Below are positions 1 to 7,191 of a stretch of DNA of 39,665 nt, piece by piece. Position 1 is the first letter of the stretch. The number at the start of each line of letters is the position of its first letter. The notes under the pieces are model-generated. The model did no database searches. It saw only the letters and a program-made list of their open reading frames with translations, and was not told where the DNA came from. The stretch covers positions 1 to 39,665 of the IMG/VR virus record IMGVR_UViG_3300031862_000365. One strand, given 5' to 3'. Source of the stretch: a virus. The position numbers and the translations under genes were made by a program.

Positions 1-124
1 GACGCCCGGCGTTATCGCGGCTGAGTTGGGCGAGCCGTTGCACCGCGTCCAGTACGTCCTGCGAACTCGACACCACATCAGCCCAGCGGCCACCGCTGGC
101 CGCCTGCGGCTTTTCGATAGTCAG
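1..124 (-). CDS. Possible partial CDS running off left edge
   Basis: On the minus strand a frame without stops runs from about 124 to the window edge. It would encode about 40 residues with a protein-like composition (TIEKPQAASGGRW, then an amphipathic helix with DVLDAVQRLAQL). No ATG, GTG or TTG lies close upstream; the only candidate is a CTG overlapping the stop of the 79-aa gene. It may be the 5' part of the next leftward gene or a chance open frame. No function can be given. Confidence 0.25.
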   Translation of the reverse strand, partial: MTIEKPQAASGGRWADVVSSSQDVLDAVQRLAQLSRDNAGR

Positions 125-360
125 GCCATCGCGCCGCGAGCCGTCTGCACATCCTCGGGGCTGTGTCCCGGCTCTCCCGGGGCGATGAGACGCGTCGAGT
201 CCTTGCCGCGCCCCTGCGCGTACACAGTGATTTCCTCGCGGCACATGCCGCAGGCGCAGGCGGATCGGAACTCGAGCGCCCCGTTTCCCGTGTCCCAGCA
301 CCCAGGATTTTCCTGGCACCCGCGCGCCGACGGAATCCAAACGTGTTTGTGCTTTTGCAT
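121..360 (-). CDS. Small Cys-rich protein (79 aa), possibly zinc-binding
   Basis: This leftward gene encodes a 79-aa protein that begins MQKHKHVWIPS. Cysteines fall at residues 15, 21, 35, 37 and 40, with an ACACGMC cluster and nearby histidines (4, 6), which suggests a zinc-ribbon-like fold. The start is chosen because AGGAG sits 7 nt upstream on the minus strand; the frame stays open further upstream, but no good ribosome site is seen there. It is the second gene of the leftward transcript, about 100 bp after the 226-aa gene. Small proteins of this His/Cys pattern are common in phage accessory regions, usually without assigned function. The zinc role is inferred only from the Cys spacing. 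Confidence 0.7.
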   Translation of the reverse strand: MQKHKHVWIPSARGCQENPGCWDTGNGALEFRSACACGMCREEITVYAQGRGKDSTRLIAPGEPGHSPEDVQTARGAMA

Positions 361-384
361 TGCGTGTCTCCTTCCGCTATCTCT

Positions 385-403
385 CCCGCCGGACCCCGGC
401 GGG
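385..403. other. Perfect 8-bp inverted repeat with 3-nt loop
   Basis: CCCGCCGG, loop ACC, CCGGCGGG form a perfect hairpin in the gap between the two leftward genes. No T-run follows on either strand, so it is not a classical terminator. It lies just ahead of the AGGAG of the 79-aa gene and could affect mRNA stability or processing. Confidence 0.5.
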
Positions 404-459
404 TCATCGCGTGTCCAGGCCAGGCCGCCCCGCACGGCGGCGAGATGCGGCCATGATGG

Positions 460-1137
460 TCAGTTTCGCCGCGCGAAACCCATAAGCGCGGCCTGCAACT
501 CCGCCGTGGCCTCGGCCCCGATAGCGGCGCGAAGTTTCCGCCACGCGCGCTTGCGCGTGGACCTCGATTTGCCGGGGATCGCGGCGATGATCTCCCTCGC
601 CTTGGCGGCCCCGTCGGCCCTGAGCCGGACAAGAACCCTCTGGATCAGCGTGGCCCTTTCGGCGTCTCGCGCCGCCTGGCGCATCTCCCCGAGCCAGTAC
701 CGTGCCTGCTCGTCTTCCGCGCGGTCCTTGTCGGTAGTGGAGCAGTCGGCCGTCGCGGCCTCGGCCGCGGCTACCCAGGCATCGCTTTCGGCGTGTTGGG
801 CGGCGCGCCACGCGGCGAGGACTTCGGCGCTCGGTTCTCGGCCTTCCTCGGCGCACGCCAAAGTATCCTGCCACGGCCACCAGACGCGCGACCTCTGCTC
901 CTCCTCGTCGTCCTCCTCCCCTTCCTGCCAGAACTCCCTGACGAAATAGTGGCACTTGGTGATGTCGCAGCCATAATCGAGTTGGCCATCGACCCCCGCT
1001 TCGGCGAGGAAATCGACCCAGGCGTGCATCGCGGCATCCTGGTGGGAATCGCCGCAAAGGCAGACTGCCTGAGCCACTCTCTCGAACTGCATGCGATCCC
1101 TGATGACTGTGACTTCGATTTTTTCTGCGGTCGCCAT
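460..1137 (-). CDS. Hypothetical protein (225 aa), leftward
   Basis: First gene of the leftward transcript. The start MATAEKIEVTV is preferred because it has AGGGG about 8 nt upstream; an in-frame ATG 14 codons earlier lacks a clear site. The N-terminal half has scattered Cys/His (VCLCGDS, GCDITKCH) and a very acidic stretch (EGEEDDEEEQ, around residues 74-83). The C-terminal half is helical and rich in Ala, Arg and Lys, ending in a basic segment (SRSTRKRAWRK) that could bind nucleic acid. I do not recognise the family. Transcription from the strong promoter at 1188-1215, with a palindrome in its spacer, suggests an early or regulated gene. Function unknown. Confidence 0.75.
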   Translation of the reverse strand: MATAEKIEVTVIRDRMQFERVAQAVCLCGDSHQDAAMHAWVDFLAEAGVDGQLDYGCDITKCHYFVREFWQEGEEDDEEEQRSRVWWPWQDTLACAEEGREPSAEVLAAWRAAQHAESDAWVAAAEAATADCSTTDKDRAEDEQARYWLGEMRQAARDAERATLIQRVLVRLRADGAAKAREIIAAIPGKSRSTRKRAWRKLRAAIGAEATAELQAALMGFARRN

Positions 1138-1187
1138 CTCAGGCCCCTTTCGTTTCCGGCGTGCCCCGCCGGCCCTCATCTACTATT

Positions 1188-1215
1188 AATATACGCCATT
1201 TGGCGGGGCTGTCAA
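1188..1215 (-). promoter_or_regulatory. Leftward sigma70-like promoter with palindrome in spacer
   Basis: Reading the minus strand, TTGACA (1215-1210) is followed after 16 bp by TATATT (1193-1188). The spacer holds CGCCATTTGGCG (1194-1205), an inverted repeat of CGCC/GGCG around ATTT. A protein bound there would block RNA polymerase, so this is a good candidate operator. It lies about 50 bp upstream of the leftward 225-aa gene. Confidence 0.75.
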
Positions 1216-1280
1216 GGGGAAATCCGGAAAAAATCTGGAATATTTTTTGGGGATATCGAGATTTTGGGGTAATCTGGCCG

Positions 1281-1292
1281 CGCCAAATGGCC
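1281..1292. promoter_or_regulatory. Second copy of the palindromic operator
   Basis: CGCCAAATGGCC is the reverse complement of the promoter-spacer palindrome at 1194-1205 except for the last base. The two copies are about 87 bp apart, that is about eight helical turns, in a region free of genes. This suits looping by a dimeric regulator. A weak rightward match, TTGGGG (1247-1252) and TAATCT (1270-1275), lies just before it. Confidence 0.5.
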
Positions 1293-1380
1293 CAGGATTG
1301 CGCAGGACGCACGCGGACGGGTGCCTTTGAGCAATGACACCAGGGTTTAGACGGGGCTGGCAGGCGGTCGATAAACCGGC

Positions 1381-1827
1381 ATGAGGAAGGAAGGAAAACG
1401 GACTGGGAAAACCGATCTGGCACTGGGCCAGACTGGGCCGGCTGCAAGGGCGTATGACCCTGACAGGAAAAAGCAAGCGCGGTTTCTGGCGGCCTACGCC
1501 CTGTGCGGTTCGATCCGCAAGGCCGCGCGAGCCGCCGGTGTCAGTCGCAATACGCACAGGCAGCAATGGATGGCATTCGACCCTGCCTATCCGGTCAGGT
1601 TCGCTGAAGCCCAGGAAGATGCGGACGAGGAGTTGCTCGACCAGGCCCGGAAGCGCGCGATGAAAAGCAGCGATCGCCTGCTCATGTTTTTGATCATGGC
1701 TCGGCACCCTGAGTACCGGCCGCACCAGCGGATCGACGTGGCCCGCGCCCTGCCCCTGGAGGGCGATGTGGATGGTCAGGGGGAGCAGGCTCTAAAGGCG
1801 TTCGATGCGCGACACCGAAAGACCTGA
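1381..1827 (+). CDS. terS: Putative terminase small subunit
   Basis: The 148-aa product lies directly before the large terminase gene and overlaps it by 23 nt. Small terminase subunits recognise the phage DNA and deliver it to the large subunit. A basic N-terminal arm is followed by a helix-turn-helix-like region at residues about 34-62 (FLAAYALCGSIRKAAR then AAGVSRNTHRQQW), the usual arrangement in this family. A charged helical segment (residues 70-95) could be the oligomerisation part. The start ATG has no strong ribosome site (only GGCGG about 15 nt upstream), so the true start is a little uncertain. It is the first rightward gene after the divergent control region. Confidence 0.75.
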   Translation: MRKEGKRTGKTDLALGQTGPAARAYDPDRKKQARFLAAYALCGSIRKAARAAGVSRNTHRQQWMAFDPAYPVRFAEAQEDADEELLDQARKRAMKSSDRLLMFLIMARHPEYRPHQRIDVARALPLEGDVDGQGEQALKAFDARHRKT

Positions 1828-3679
1828 TCTGCCGGGCTTGGCGGCCAAGTGGCATCAGGCCGTCCCGCGCGACCCGCAAGCCAACGTCGAGTGGCGGCGC
1901 GATCTTTGGGGATTGTGCGACACAAGCGCGGCGATCCGCGCGGCGGCGGGCCGGCGCTCCCGCGAGGACATCCTGTATTGGACCAACGCGTTTGTTTGGT
2001 TGTTCGACCCAGACGCGCCCGCAACCATTCCCTTTGCCACGTGGCCGTACCAGGATGTGGCGATCCGCGAGATGGTGCAGGCCGTGATCGAGGGCTATGA
2101 CCTGTTGGTGGAGAAAAGCCGCGACATGGGCGCGTCGTGGATGGTCTTGATCGTCTACCTCTGGCTGTGGCTCTGGCATGGGGACATGGCGCTGCTGGCC
2201 ATCAGCCGGATCGAGGACCTGGTAGACCGACCGGGGGACCCCGACACCTTGTTTTGGAAGTTCCGCTTTGCCCGCGACCATTTGCCGACCTGGATGATCC
2301 CGTCTTGCCGCGATGCGAGTTTGCATGCCGAGAACCTTAGCAACGGTTCGGTCTTTGACGGTCGCGCCACGTCCCAGGATGCTGCCCGGGCTGGCCGGCG
2401 TAAGTCGCTGCTCATTGACGAACACGCCTCTATCGAGCACGCGCAGGCGGTTGAGACCGCGACGGCCGACGTCGCCAAGTGCAGAATCCGAATCTCGACG
2501 CCCAAGGGGATGAACACCTTCGGCAAGTTGCGGCACTCGGGCAAGGTCAAGGTCCTGACGCTGCACTGGTCGAGCCATCCCATCAAAGCCCGGGGACTCT
2601 ATACGAGCGAGGGTGGGAAGGTCAAGTTGCTCGATGCCTACCGCGGCACCGTCAAGACCTTCCGCATCAATTCCGACAGTCAGGAGATCGAGCAGGAGAC
2701 CCACCAGTATCCCGATGCCTACCCGTTCATGCTCGATGGCCGCACCCGGTCCCCCTGGTACGACGGCGAGTGCGTGCGGCGCGGGAGCGAGATCGAGGTT
2801 GCTCAAGAACTCGACATCGACTACCTGCGTTCCGGCCACCTGTGGTACGACGCCGCGGTCGTGCAACGGCTCAAGCGCACGACCGTTCGCAAGCCCGAGC
2901 AGTGCGGCGACTTGGCCTTCACGCTCACGCCGGACGACCGGATCGAGGTGCGGCAGTTTCTGGAGGCCCACGTGGGCATGCTCCGGCTCTGGTGCATGCT
3001 CGACCCGGATGGCAGGCCCGCCCAAGCCGCGAACTATGCCGTGGGATGTGACATCGCGGAGGGCACCGGGGCGAGCAACAGCGTGGCTAGCGTGTACGAC
3101 TGCACGGGCGGCCGGAAGGTGGCGGAACTCGTCACCCCCCACCAGACTCCCGAAGCGTTCGCGCGGACCGTCGTGGCGCTGTGCCAGTGGTTCGGCGGCG
3201 GCACGGGGGAACCGTTTTTGATGTGGGAACAGAACGGCCCCGGCCTCATCTTCGGCAAGGAGATCCAGCGACTGGGTTATGGCTACGTGTACTACCAGCG
3301 ACACGAGGAGGCGGTCCACCGCGACCGCCATGAAATGCGTGTGGCCGGTTGGCCGGCAACCCGGGTCAACAAGCAACTCCTGCACGGCGACTACCGCCGA
3401 GACCTCAGCCTGGGCCAGTTCCTGAACCCCAGCGCCCAAGCCGTCGCGGAACTGCTGGAATACATCGTCGACCAAGACGGCTCACCGTTGCATGAGAAAT
3501 TGGCCGACGAACCATCAGGCGCGAGGCTCGCCCACGGGGACCGTGTAGTGGCGGATGCCTTGGTCAACCTGGCGCGGAAGGAACAGTCGCACTACCGCGC
3601 CCCGGAGCGGCCGATCCCTGCAAGCAGTTACTTTGGACGCCGACAGGTTGCCCTTGCCAAGCAGCGCCGGGAGGACTGA
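1805..3679 (+). CDS. terL: Terminase large subunit (ATPase and nuclease)
   Basis: This 624-aa protein is the DNA-packaging motor. A Walker A-like motif EKSRDMGASWM is at residues 103-113 (the deviant form seen in many TerL proteins). Walker B LLIDEH is at 202-207 with the catalytic glutamate, and the coupling motif STPKG is at 231-235. The RNase H-like nuclease domain begins with Asp416 in YAVGCDIAEG, and the late acidic motif HGDRVVADAL lies near residue 578. Length is typical for large terminases with both domains intact. It is placed between terS and portal, as expected. The start overlaps terS; the ribosome site is weak (GGAG about 20 nt upstream), so expression may depend on coupling. 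Confidence 0.95.
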   Translation: MRDTERPDLPGLAAKWHQAVPRDPQANVEWRRDLWGLCDTSAAIRAAAGRRSREDILYWTNAFVWLFDPDAPATIPFATWPYQDVAIREMVQAVIEGYDLLVEKSRDMGASWMVLIVYLWLWLWHGDMALLAISRIEDLVDRPGDPDTLFWKFRFARDHLPTWMIPSCRDASLHAENLSNGSVFDGRATSQDAARAGRRKSLLIDEHASIEHAQAVETATADVAKCRIRISTPKGMNTFGKLRHSGKVKVLTLHWSSHPIKARGLYTSEGGKVKLLDAYRGTVKTFRINSDSQEIEQETHQYPDAYPFMLDGRTRSPWYDGECVRRGSEIEVAQELDIDYLRSGHLWYDAAVVQRLKRTTVRKPEQCGDLAFTLTPDDRIEVRQFLEAHVGMLRLWCMLDPDGRPAQAANYAVGCDIAEGTGASNSVASVYDCTGGRKVAELVTPHQTPEAFARTVVALCQWFGGGTGEPFLMWEQNGPGLIFGKEIQRLGYGYVYYQRHEEAVHRDRHEMRVAGWPATRVNKQLLHGDYRRDLSLGQFLNPSAQAVAELLEYIVDQDGSPLHEKLADEPSGARLAHGDRVVADALVNLARKEQSHYRAPERPIPASSYFGRRQVALAKQRRED

Positions 3680-3682
3680 CCA

Positions 3683-3925
3683 GTGATTAGTTTCCCGCCT
3701 CCTCTCTTCGAGGAACTGGAGTCTTGGACGCCAGTTCTCATAGAGGTGCCCGGACCTGTACCCGGATCACCCGATCTGTGGCGGGCGGGGTGCATTTGCA
3801 TACGGAAGGTTCTCCGCATCGAAAACCGATTGAGTCCGACACTGCTTGCCGAACCGGTCTTCCCGAAGGAGCCACCAAATGGCCGTTGCTCAAGCGAACC
3901 AACGGGCCGAGAAGACAGCCGTTGA
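3683..3925 (+). CDS. Possible small protein (80 aa), GTG start
   Basis: A GTG four bases after the terL stop follows GGGAGGA at good spacing and opens an 80-codon frame. The product starts VISFPPPLFEEL and is rich in Pro, Glu and Arg, with no recognised domain. Its last 47 bases overlap the start of the portal gene. GC at third codon positions is only moderate, lower than in the neighbours, so coding status is uncertain. If it is not a gene, the 199 bases between terL and portal would be unusually long for this compact operon. Confidence 0.4.
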   Translation: MISFPPPLFEELESWTPVLIEVPGPVPGSPDLWRAGCICIRKVLRIENRLSPTLLAEPVFPKEPPNGRCSSEPTGREDSR

Positions 3926-5702
3926 ACGTCTCCGCCGCGGTCTCAGGATGTGCCAGACCAAACTGGAGAAGTTTCGGACGGAACGGGTGCGGATGTTGGA
4001 GGCGTTCGTGGGCGCCCACTACGGTGCTGTCACCAGCCAACGGTTGCCCATGAACGTCTTGGCCGGGGCGGTGCTGAGTCTCGTACCGAACCTCATCAGC
4101 GGTCGACCACGGGCGTACTGCGACGGCAAGACCCCGGAGGCGCGACAACGTGCGGCCCTTTTGGCGCATGACCTCGACCAATGGGCAAAAGACGATGGGT
4201 TTGAGGAGGTCCTGCGGCTGGTTGTCTTGGATGCCATGTTTGGGCCTGGCCTGTTCTGGGTCGGGCTCGGTCAAGGCGGGGAACGGTTGTCGGTCGGGGA
4301 CCTGTTTGGCGACGCGGCATCCGAGGGTGAAATCGACACCGGCAAGGTCGTGGCCGAACGGGTCAGTCTCGACGACTACGTGATCGACCCCCTGGCCAAA
4401 CGGCGCTCTGCGGCACAGTTCGAGGGCCACATTGCGGAACTGGACTTCGGCATGATTCAAGATTCGCCCCTGTACGCGAACAAGGAGTACCTGCGACCCG
4501 ATGGTGGCCCCGAACTACTGGATCGCACAGACCGGGCCGAGTACCTGTCGCGCGAGAAAACCATGATCCGGGAGAACCTTGTCGACGTGGTGCGGGTCTA
4601 CGAGTTGTACTTGCCGCGCGGCTTCGACGGCCGGGCCGGCAAGCCGCTCTTGCTGACGCTGCCCTTGGAGGACCAGGGGGACCTTCCCCTGCGGATTGAA
4701 CCGTACGATGGGCCGGAGGGGGGGCCTTACGTGGAGTTGACTTACCACGAGGTCCCGGACAACGCCTTCGGCCTGGCCCCAGCCATGGTCTACTACGATC
4801 TGCACGCAGAGATCAACCGATACGCCCGGAAGATGTTCCGGCACATCGACCGGGAGAAGATTTTGCTCTTGTACGAGCGGGCCGTGGCCGGCGAGGACGC
4901 CGCTGAAATCCGGGGCGCCAGCGACGGGGACGTGCTGGGGGTCAAGGATGTCAAGGCGTTCCAGGAAGTCAGGATGGGTGGTGCTGGCACCGAGAGGACG
5001 GCCATGCTGAATGCCCTCCTGGACTTTTTCTCGCAGCAGGCCGGCAACAGCGACCTCATCGCGGGCACCGACGAGACCGCGCCCACCCTTGGCCAGACGC
5101 AGATTCTGGTGGGTAACACCCAGGTCCGCATCGAGGCGATGCGCCAGGCCGTCAAACGGGCGGCCAAGGCGGTCTACGAGAAAGTCGCCTTTTACCGCTA
5201 TCACGATCCGCTGCACGACGTTACTCTCTTGCACCGCCCGGAAGGTTTTGACGACGACATTCGCGTAGATTGGAATCCTGAAGAACGCGCCGAGGCGGAG
5301 TTCGGCGATTACGACGTCGACATCGAGGCCCAGAGTTTCCGACCTCCAACGCCGGAGCAGGCGGCCGAGAAACTGATCAACGCCGCTCGCCTGGGCGTCG
5401 AGTTCGGCGTGCAGTTGGACGGCGAAGCGTTGATCCGCCGCGTGGCGCAACTGACGAACGTGGACGAGATCAACGACCTTCTGACCGGTGCTACCCCGAT
5501 GCCCGCAGAACCGGCAAGTCTCGGCACTGGATTGCCAGCACCACCGCGGCCGGCCGTGATGGGGCGTGTGGTCAATCGTGGCGCGAGGATGCTGGCCGCG
5601 CCGGAACCGATGCGCGCAGAAGGACGCCATGGTGAAAGGTCGCCAACTCAAGGCGCTGGACCGGGGGCCGCCACCGAGGCGACTACCCCCGGCCGTACTT
5701 AG
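3879..5702 (+). CDS. Portal protein
   Basis: The 607-aa product forms the dodecameric ring at the capsid vertex through which DNA enters and leaves. Support comes from position (after terL, before scaffold and capsid), size and character: helical N-terminus, a beta-rich middle (VVRVYELYLPRG, YVELTYHEVPDN) and a long helical region with DLIAGTDETAPTLGQTQ and QVRIEAMRQAVKRAAKAVYEK, which resembles portal stem and crown regions of podovirus-type portals. The start is set at MAVAQANQR because GAAGGAG lies 7 nt upstream; an ATG 11 codons earlier lacks a site. The C-terminal 60 residues are Pro/Ala/Gly-rich. The last 74 bases overlap the sigma-factor gene in another frame. Confidence 0.9.
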   Translation: MAVAQANQRAEKTAVERLRRGLRMCQTKLEKFRTERVRMLEAFVGAHYGAVTSQRLPMNVLAGAVLSLVPNLISGRPRAYCDGKTPEARQRAALLAHDLDQWAKDDGFEEVLRLVVLDAMFGPGLFWVGLGQGGERLSVGDLFGDAASEGEIDTGKVVAERVSLDDYVIDPLAKRRSAAQFEGHIAELDFGMIQDSPLYANKEYLRPDGGPELLDRTDRAEYLSREKTMIRENLVDVVRVYELYLPRGFDGRAGKPLLLTLPLEDQGDLPLRIEPYDGPEGGPYVELTYHEVPDNAFGLAPAMVYYDLHAEINRYARKMFRHIDREKILLLYERAVAGEDAAEIRGASDGDVLGVKDVKAFQEVRMGGAGTERTAMLNALLDFFSQQAGNSDLIAGTDETAPTLGQTQILVGNTQVRIEAMRQAVKRAAKAVYEKVAFYRYHDPLHDVTLLHRPEGFDDDIRVDWNPEERAEAEFGDYDVDIEAQSFRPPTPEQAAEKLINAARLGVEFGVQLDGEALIRRVAQLTNVDEINDLLTGATPMPAEPASLGTGLPAPPRPAVMGRVVNRGARMLAAPEPMRAEGRHGERSPTQGAGPGAATEATTPGRT

Positions 5703-6420
5703 GCTGACGTGGCGCACGTACTGGCGCTCAGGCCGGGAGGACTTGAAGGCCCGCAATGCGTTGGCGATGCACTATCGGTATCTGGTGATCGACTCTGCCC
5801 GCATCCGGGCTGCGTCTTATCCGAGAAGCCTAACGAGTCAAGACCTCGAAACTTTCGGGGACGAGGGACTCTTGATAGCGATCAAAAAATATGATCCGAA
5901 CCGGCGAGTGGCGTTCACGAGCTACGCCGAGCATCGGATTCGTGGAGCAATTCAGGATGGCATGAGACGCTGGGACCACGTTAGACGGAGGTCGCGGCAA
6001 ATCGAAAGAATGCATAAAAGGACCAGGTCCCAACTGACCCAAACCTTGGGGCGTTGGCCAACGGACGATGAAATGGCCGATGCCCTCGGCAGGGGACCTG
6101 TCCGTTATCGCGTCGAGCGGGATGCCGTGCTTGCGGCAGAGCTGCAGCCATTGGCCGTCGCCGTGTACGGCCAGCAGGATGCCGGCCCGAGACCCGATAG
6201 CGTAATGGAAGGACGCGACACTTGGCAACGCCTCATGCGGGGATGTAGCCGCGTCGAAAGAATCATCCTGACCTGTTACTATTCTCACGGCCTGACCATG
6301 AAGTCGATCGCCAACTTACTGGAGCTGTCGGAGTCGCGTGTCTCCCAGGTGCATGGCCACCTGCTCGCGCGGCTGCGCGAAACCTGGAAAGGAACGGAGC
6401 TATGCCCCTCCCCGCCTTAA
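5629..6420 (+). CDS. Phage-encoded sigma factor, sigma70/FliA-like
   Basis: The 263-aa protein has the layout of a group 3 (FliA/WhiG-type) sigma factor. Region 2 spans about residues 38-118, with NALAMHYRYLV, then DLETFGDEGLLIAIKKYDPN and FTSYAEHRIRGAIQD, the core-binding and -10 recognition helices. A region 3-like segment (LTQTLGRWPTDDEMADALG) is at 136-154. Region 4 at about 200-252 ends in a helix-turn-helix, LTMKSIANLLELSESRVSQVH, for -35 recognition. GAAGGA lies 5 nt before the chosen ATG. It would bind host RNA polymerase core and direct it to phage promoters. Its place inside the packaging/head operon, overlapping the portal gene, is unusual. No FliA-type target promoter could be identified with confidence here. 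Confidence 0.92.
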   Translation: MVKGRQLKALDRGPPPRRLPPAVLRLTWRTYWRSGREDLKARNALAMHYRYLVIDSARIRAASYPRSLTSQDLETFGDEGLLIAIKKYDPNRRVAFTSYAEHRIRGAIQDGMRRWDHVRRRSRQIERMHKRTRSQLTQTLGRWPTDDEMADALGRGPVRYRVERDAVLAAELQPLAVAVYGQQDAGPRPDSVMEGRDTWQRLMRGCSRVERIILTCYYSHGLTMKSIANLLELSESRVSQVHGHLLARLRETWKGTELCPSPP

Positions 6421-6593
6421 GAGCGATGGCCCGGAAGCTCGGCGCGTCACCGGCTACCGCGGAATCCATTTGGAACCAGCAAAAGGCGCAGATCAAACCC
6501 CAACCCGGGAAGGACCGGGGCAAGCACTCGTACCGTTACCTGATGGCAACGGTGAAGCACATCCTGCAAAATCGGCGAAAGGCGAAAGCCTGA
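6402..6593 (+). CDS. Hypothetical small basic protein (63 aa)
   Basis: The gene overlaps the 3' end of the sigma-factor gene by 19 bases and has AGGAACGGAG before its ATG. The product begins MPLPALRAMARKLGAS, continues with a helical, basic sequence (ATAESIWNQQKAQIK) and ends in a Lys/Arg-rich tail (HILQNRRKAKA). This could bind nucleic acid or partner with the sigma factor, but there is no recognised domain. It is the last gene before a strong terminator. Confidence 0.7.
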   Translation: MPLPALRAMARKLGASPATAESIWNQQKAQIKPQPGKDRGKHSYRYLMATVKHILQNRRKAKA

Positions 6594-6725
6594 AGCGGCC
6601 GACAGACCATCTATGAGGTAACAGGCAACGCGGAGAACCTTGTTGCGGACCACAAAATGACGATGTAGCAGACGGGCAAGACAACCCCAACAGCCGCGGA
6701 GTAATTACCCGCGGTCCAAGAACCC
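6594..6725 (+). other. Non-coding segment with hairpins before terminator
   Basis: About 130 bases without a convincing gene. It holds GCAAC...GTTGC (about 6628-6649), which can form a short stem, and CCGCGG AGTAATTAC CCGCGG (6694-6714), a 6-bp inverted repeat whose loop contains palindromic GTAATTAC. Together with the terminator it may be a structured 3' UTR or small RNA. No known RNA family was recognised. Confidence 0.35.
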
Positions 6726-6767
6726 AAGAGGTCCTGACCTGCCGGCAGGAGGTCGGGACCTCTTTTT
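6726..6767 (+). terminator. Rho-independent terminator
   Basis: GAGGTCC-T-GACCT pairs with AGGTC-G-GGACCTC across a GC-rich loop, giving a stem of about 12 bp with one mismatch, followed by TTTTTGTT. It separates the packaging/sigma block from the scaffold/capsid block, so the head genes downstream need read-through, antitermination or their own promoter. Confidence 0.85.
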
Positions 6768-6786
6768 GTTGGGGATCGGAGGCGAC

Positions 6787-7128
6787 GTGCCTTTCTTGGC
6801 GGAGTTTCAGATGGACTCGACTGGGGAGCGGATTCAACGCCTCTTTCCCTCTCGGGCCCACGTGCCCCCGATCCTGACGCGGCGGAACGATCCCGACAAG
6901 ACTCTCGGGCCCGGGGAGACGGCCCACTACCTGGTCTTTGCGGCAGCATTCGTCAAACCGGCGAAGTACCCCATCGTGTCGGCGTCGTTGGCGGTCGCGC
7001 CTGAGTTGATCGGAGAAGCGCGGAAGGTTCTTGGTTGCGAGTTCACGCCCGAAGGCCGGGCGATCATCACCAGCCGCGCCCATCGCCTGAGCGTTCTCAG
7101 GCGATACGGCGGCACGGAATTGAGTTGA
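6787..7128 (+). CDS. Hypothetical protein (113 aa), GTG start
   Basis: GTG is chosen as start because GGAGG sits five bases upstream and the upstream ATG lies inside the terminator's T-run region. The product, 113 aa, has a mixed alpha/beta look: PGETAHYLVFAAAFVKPAKYPIV in the middle and a C-terminal segment EFTPEGRAIITSRAH. It is the first gene after the terminator and precedes the scaffold gene by 63 bases. It might be a small head protein, but no family was recognised. Confidence 0.65.
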   Translation: MPFLAEFQMDSTGERIQRLFPSRAHVPPILTRRNDPDKTLGPGETAHYLVFAAAFVKPAKYPIVSASLAVAPELIGEARKVLGCEFTPEGRAIITSRAHRLSVLRRYGGTELS

Positions 7129-7191
7129 GTTCCCACTAGCGCCCTACCCTGCGCCAATGCCGGCGCGGGAAGCCCGCGAAAGGAAACGAAC

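Noticed and set aside
1694-3475. Long open frame on the minus strand opposite terL
   Set aside because: It is a shadow of the GC-rich terL frame; the terminase motifs on the plus strand are unambiguous.
6628-6650. 16S rRNA-like stretch AACGCGGAGAACCTT
   Set aside because: Similarity covers only about 15 bases with no flanking rRNA sequence; treated as chance.
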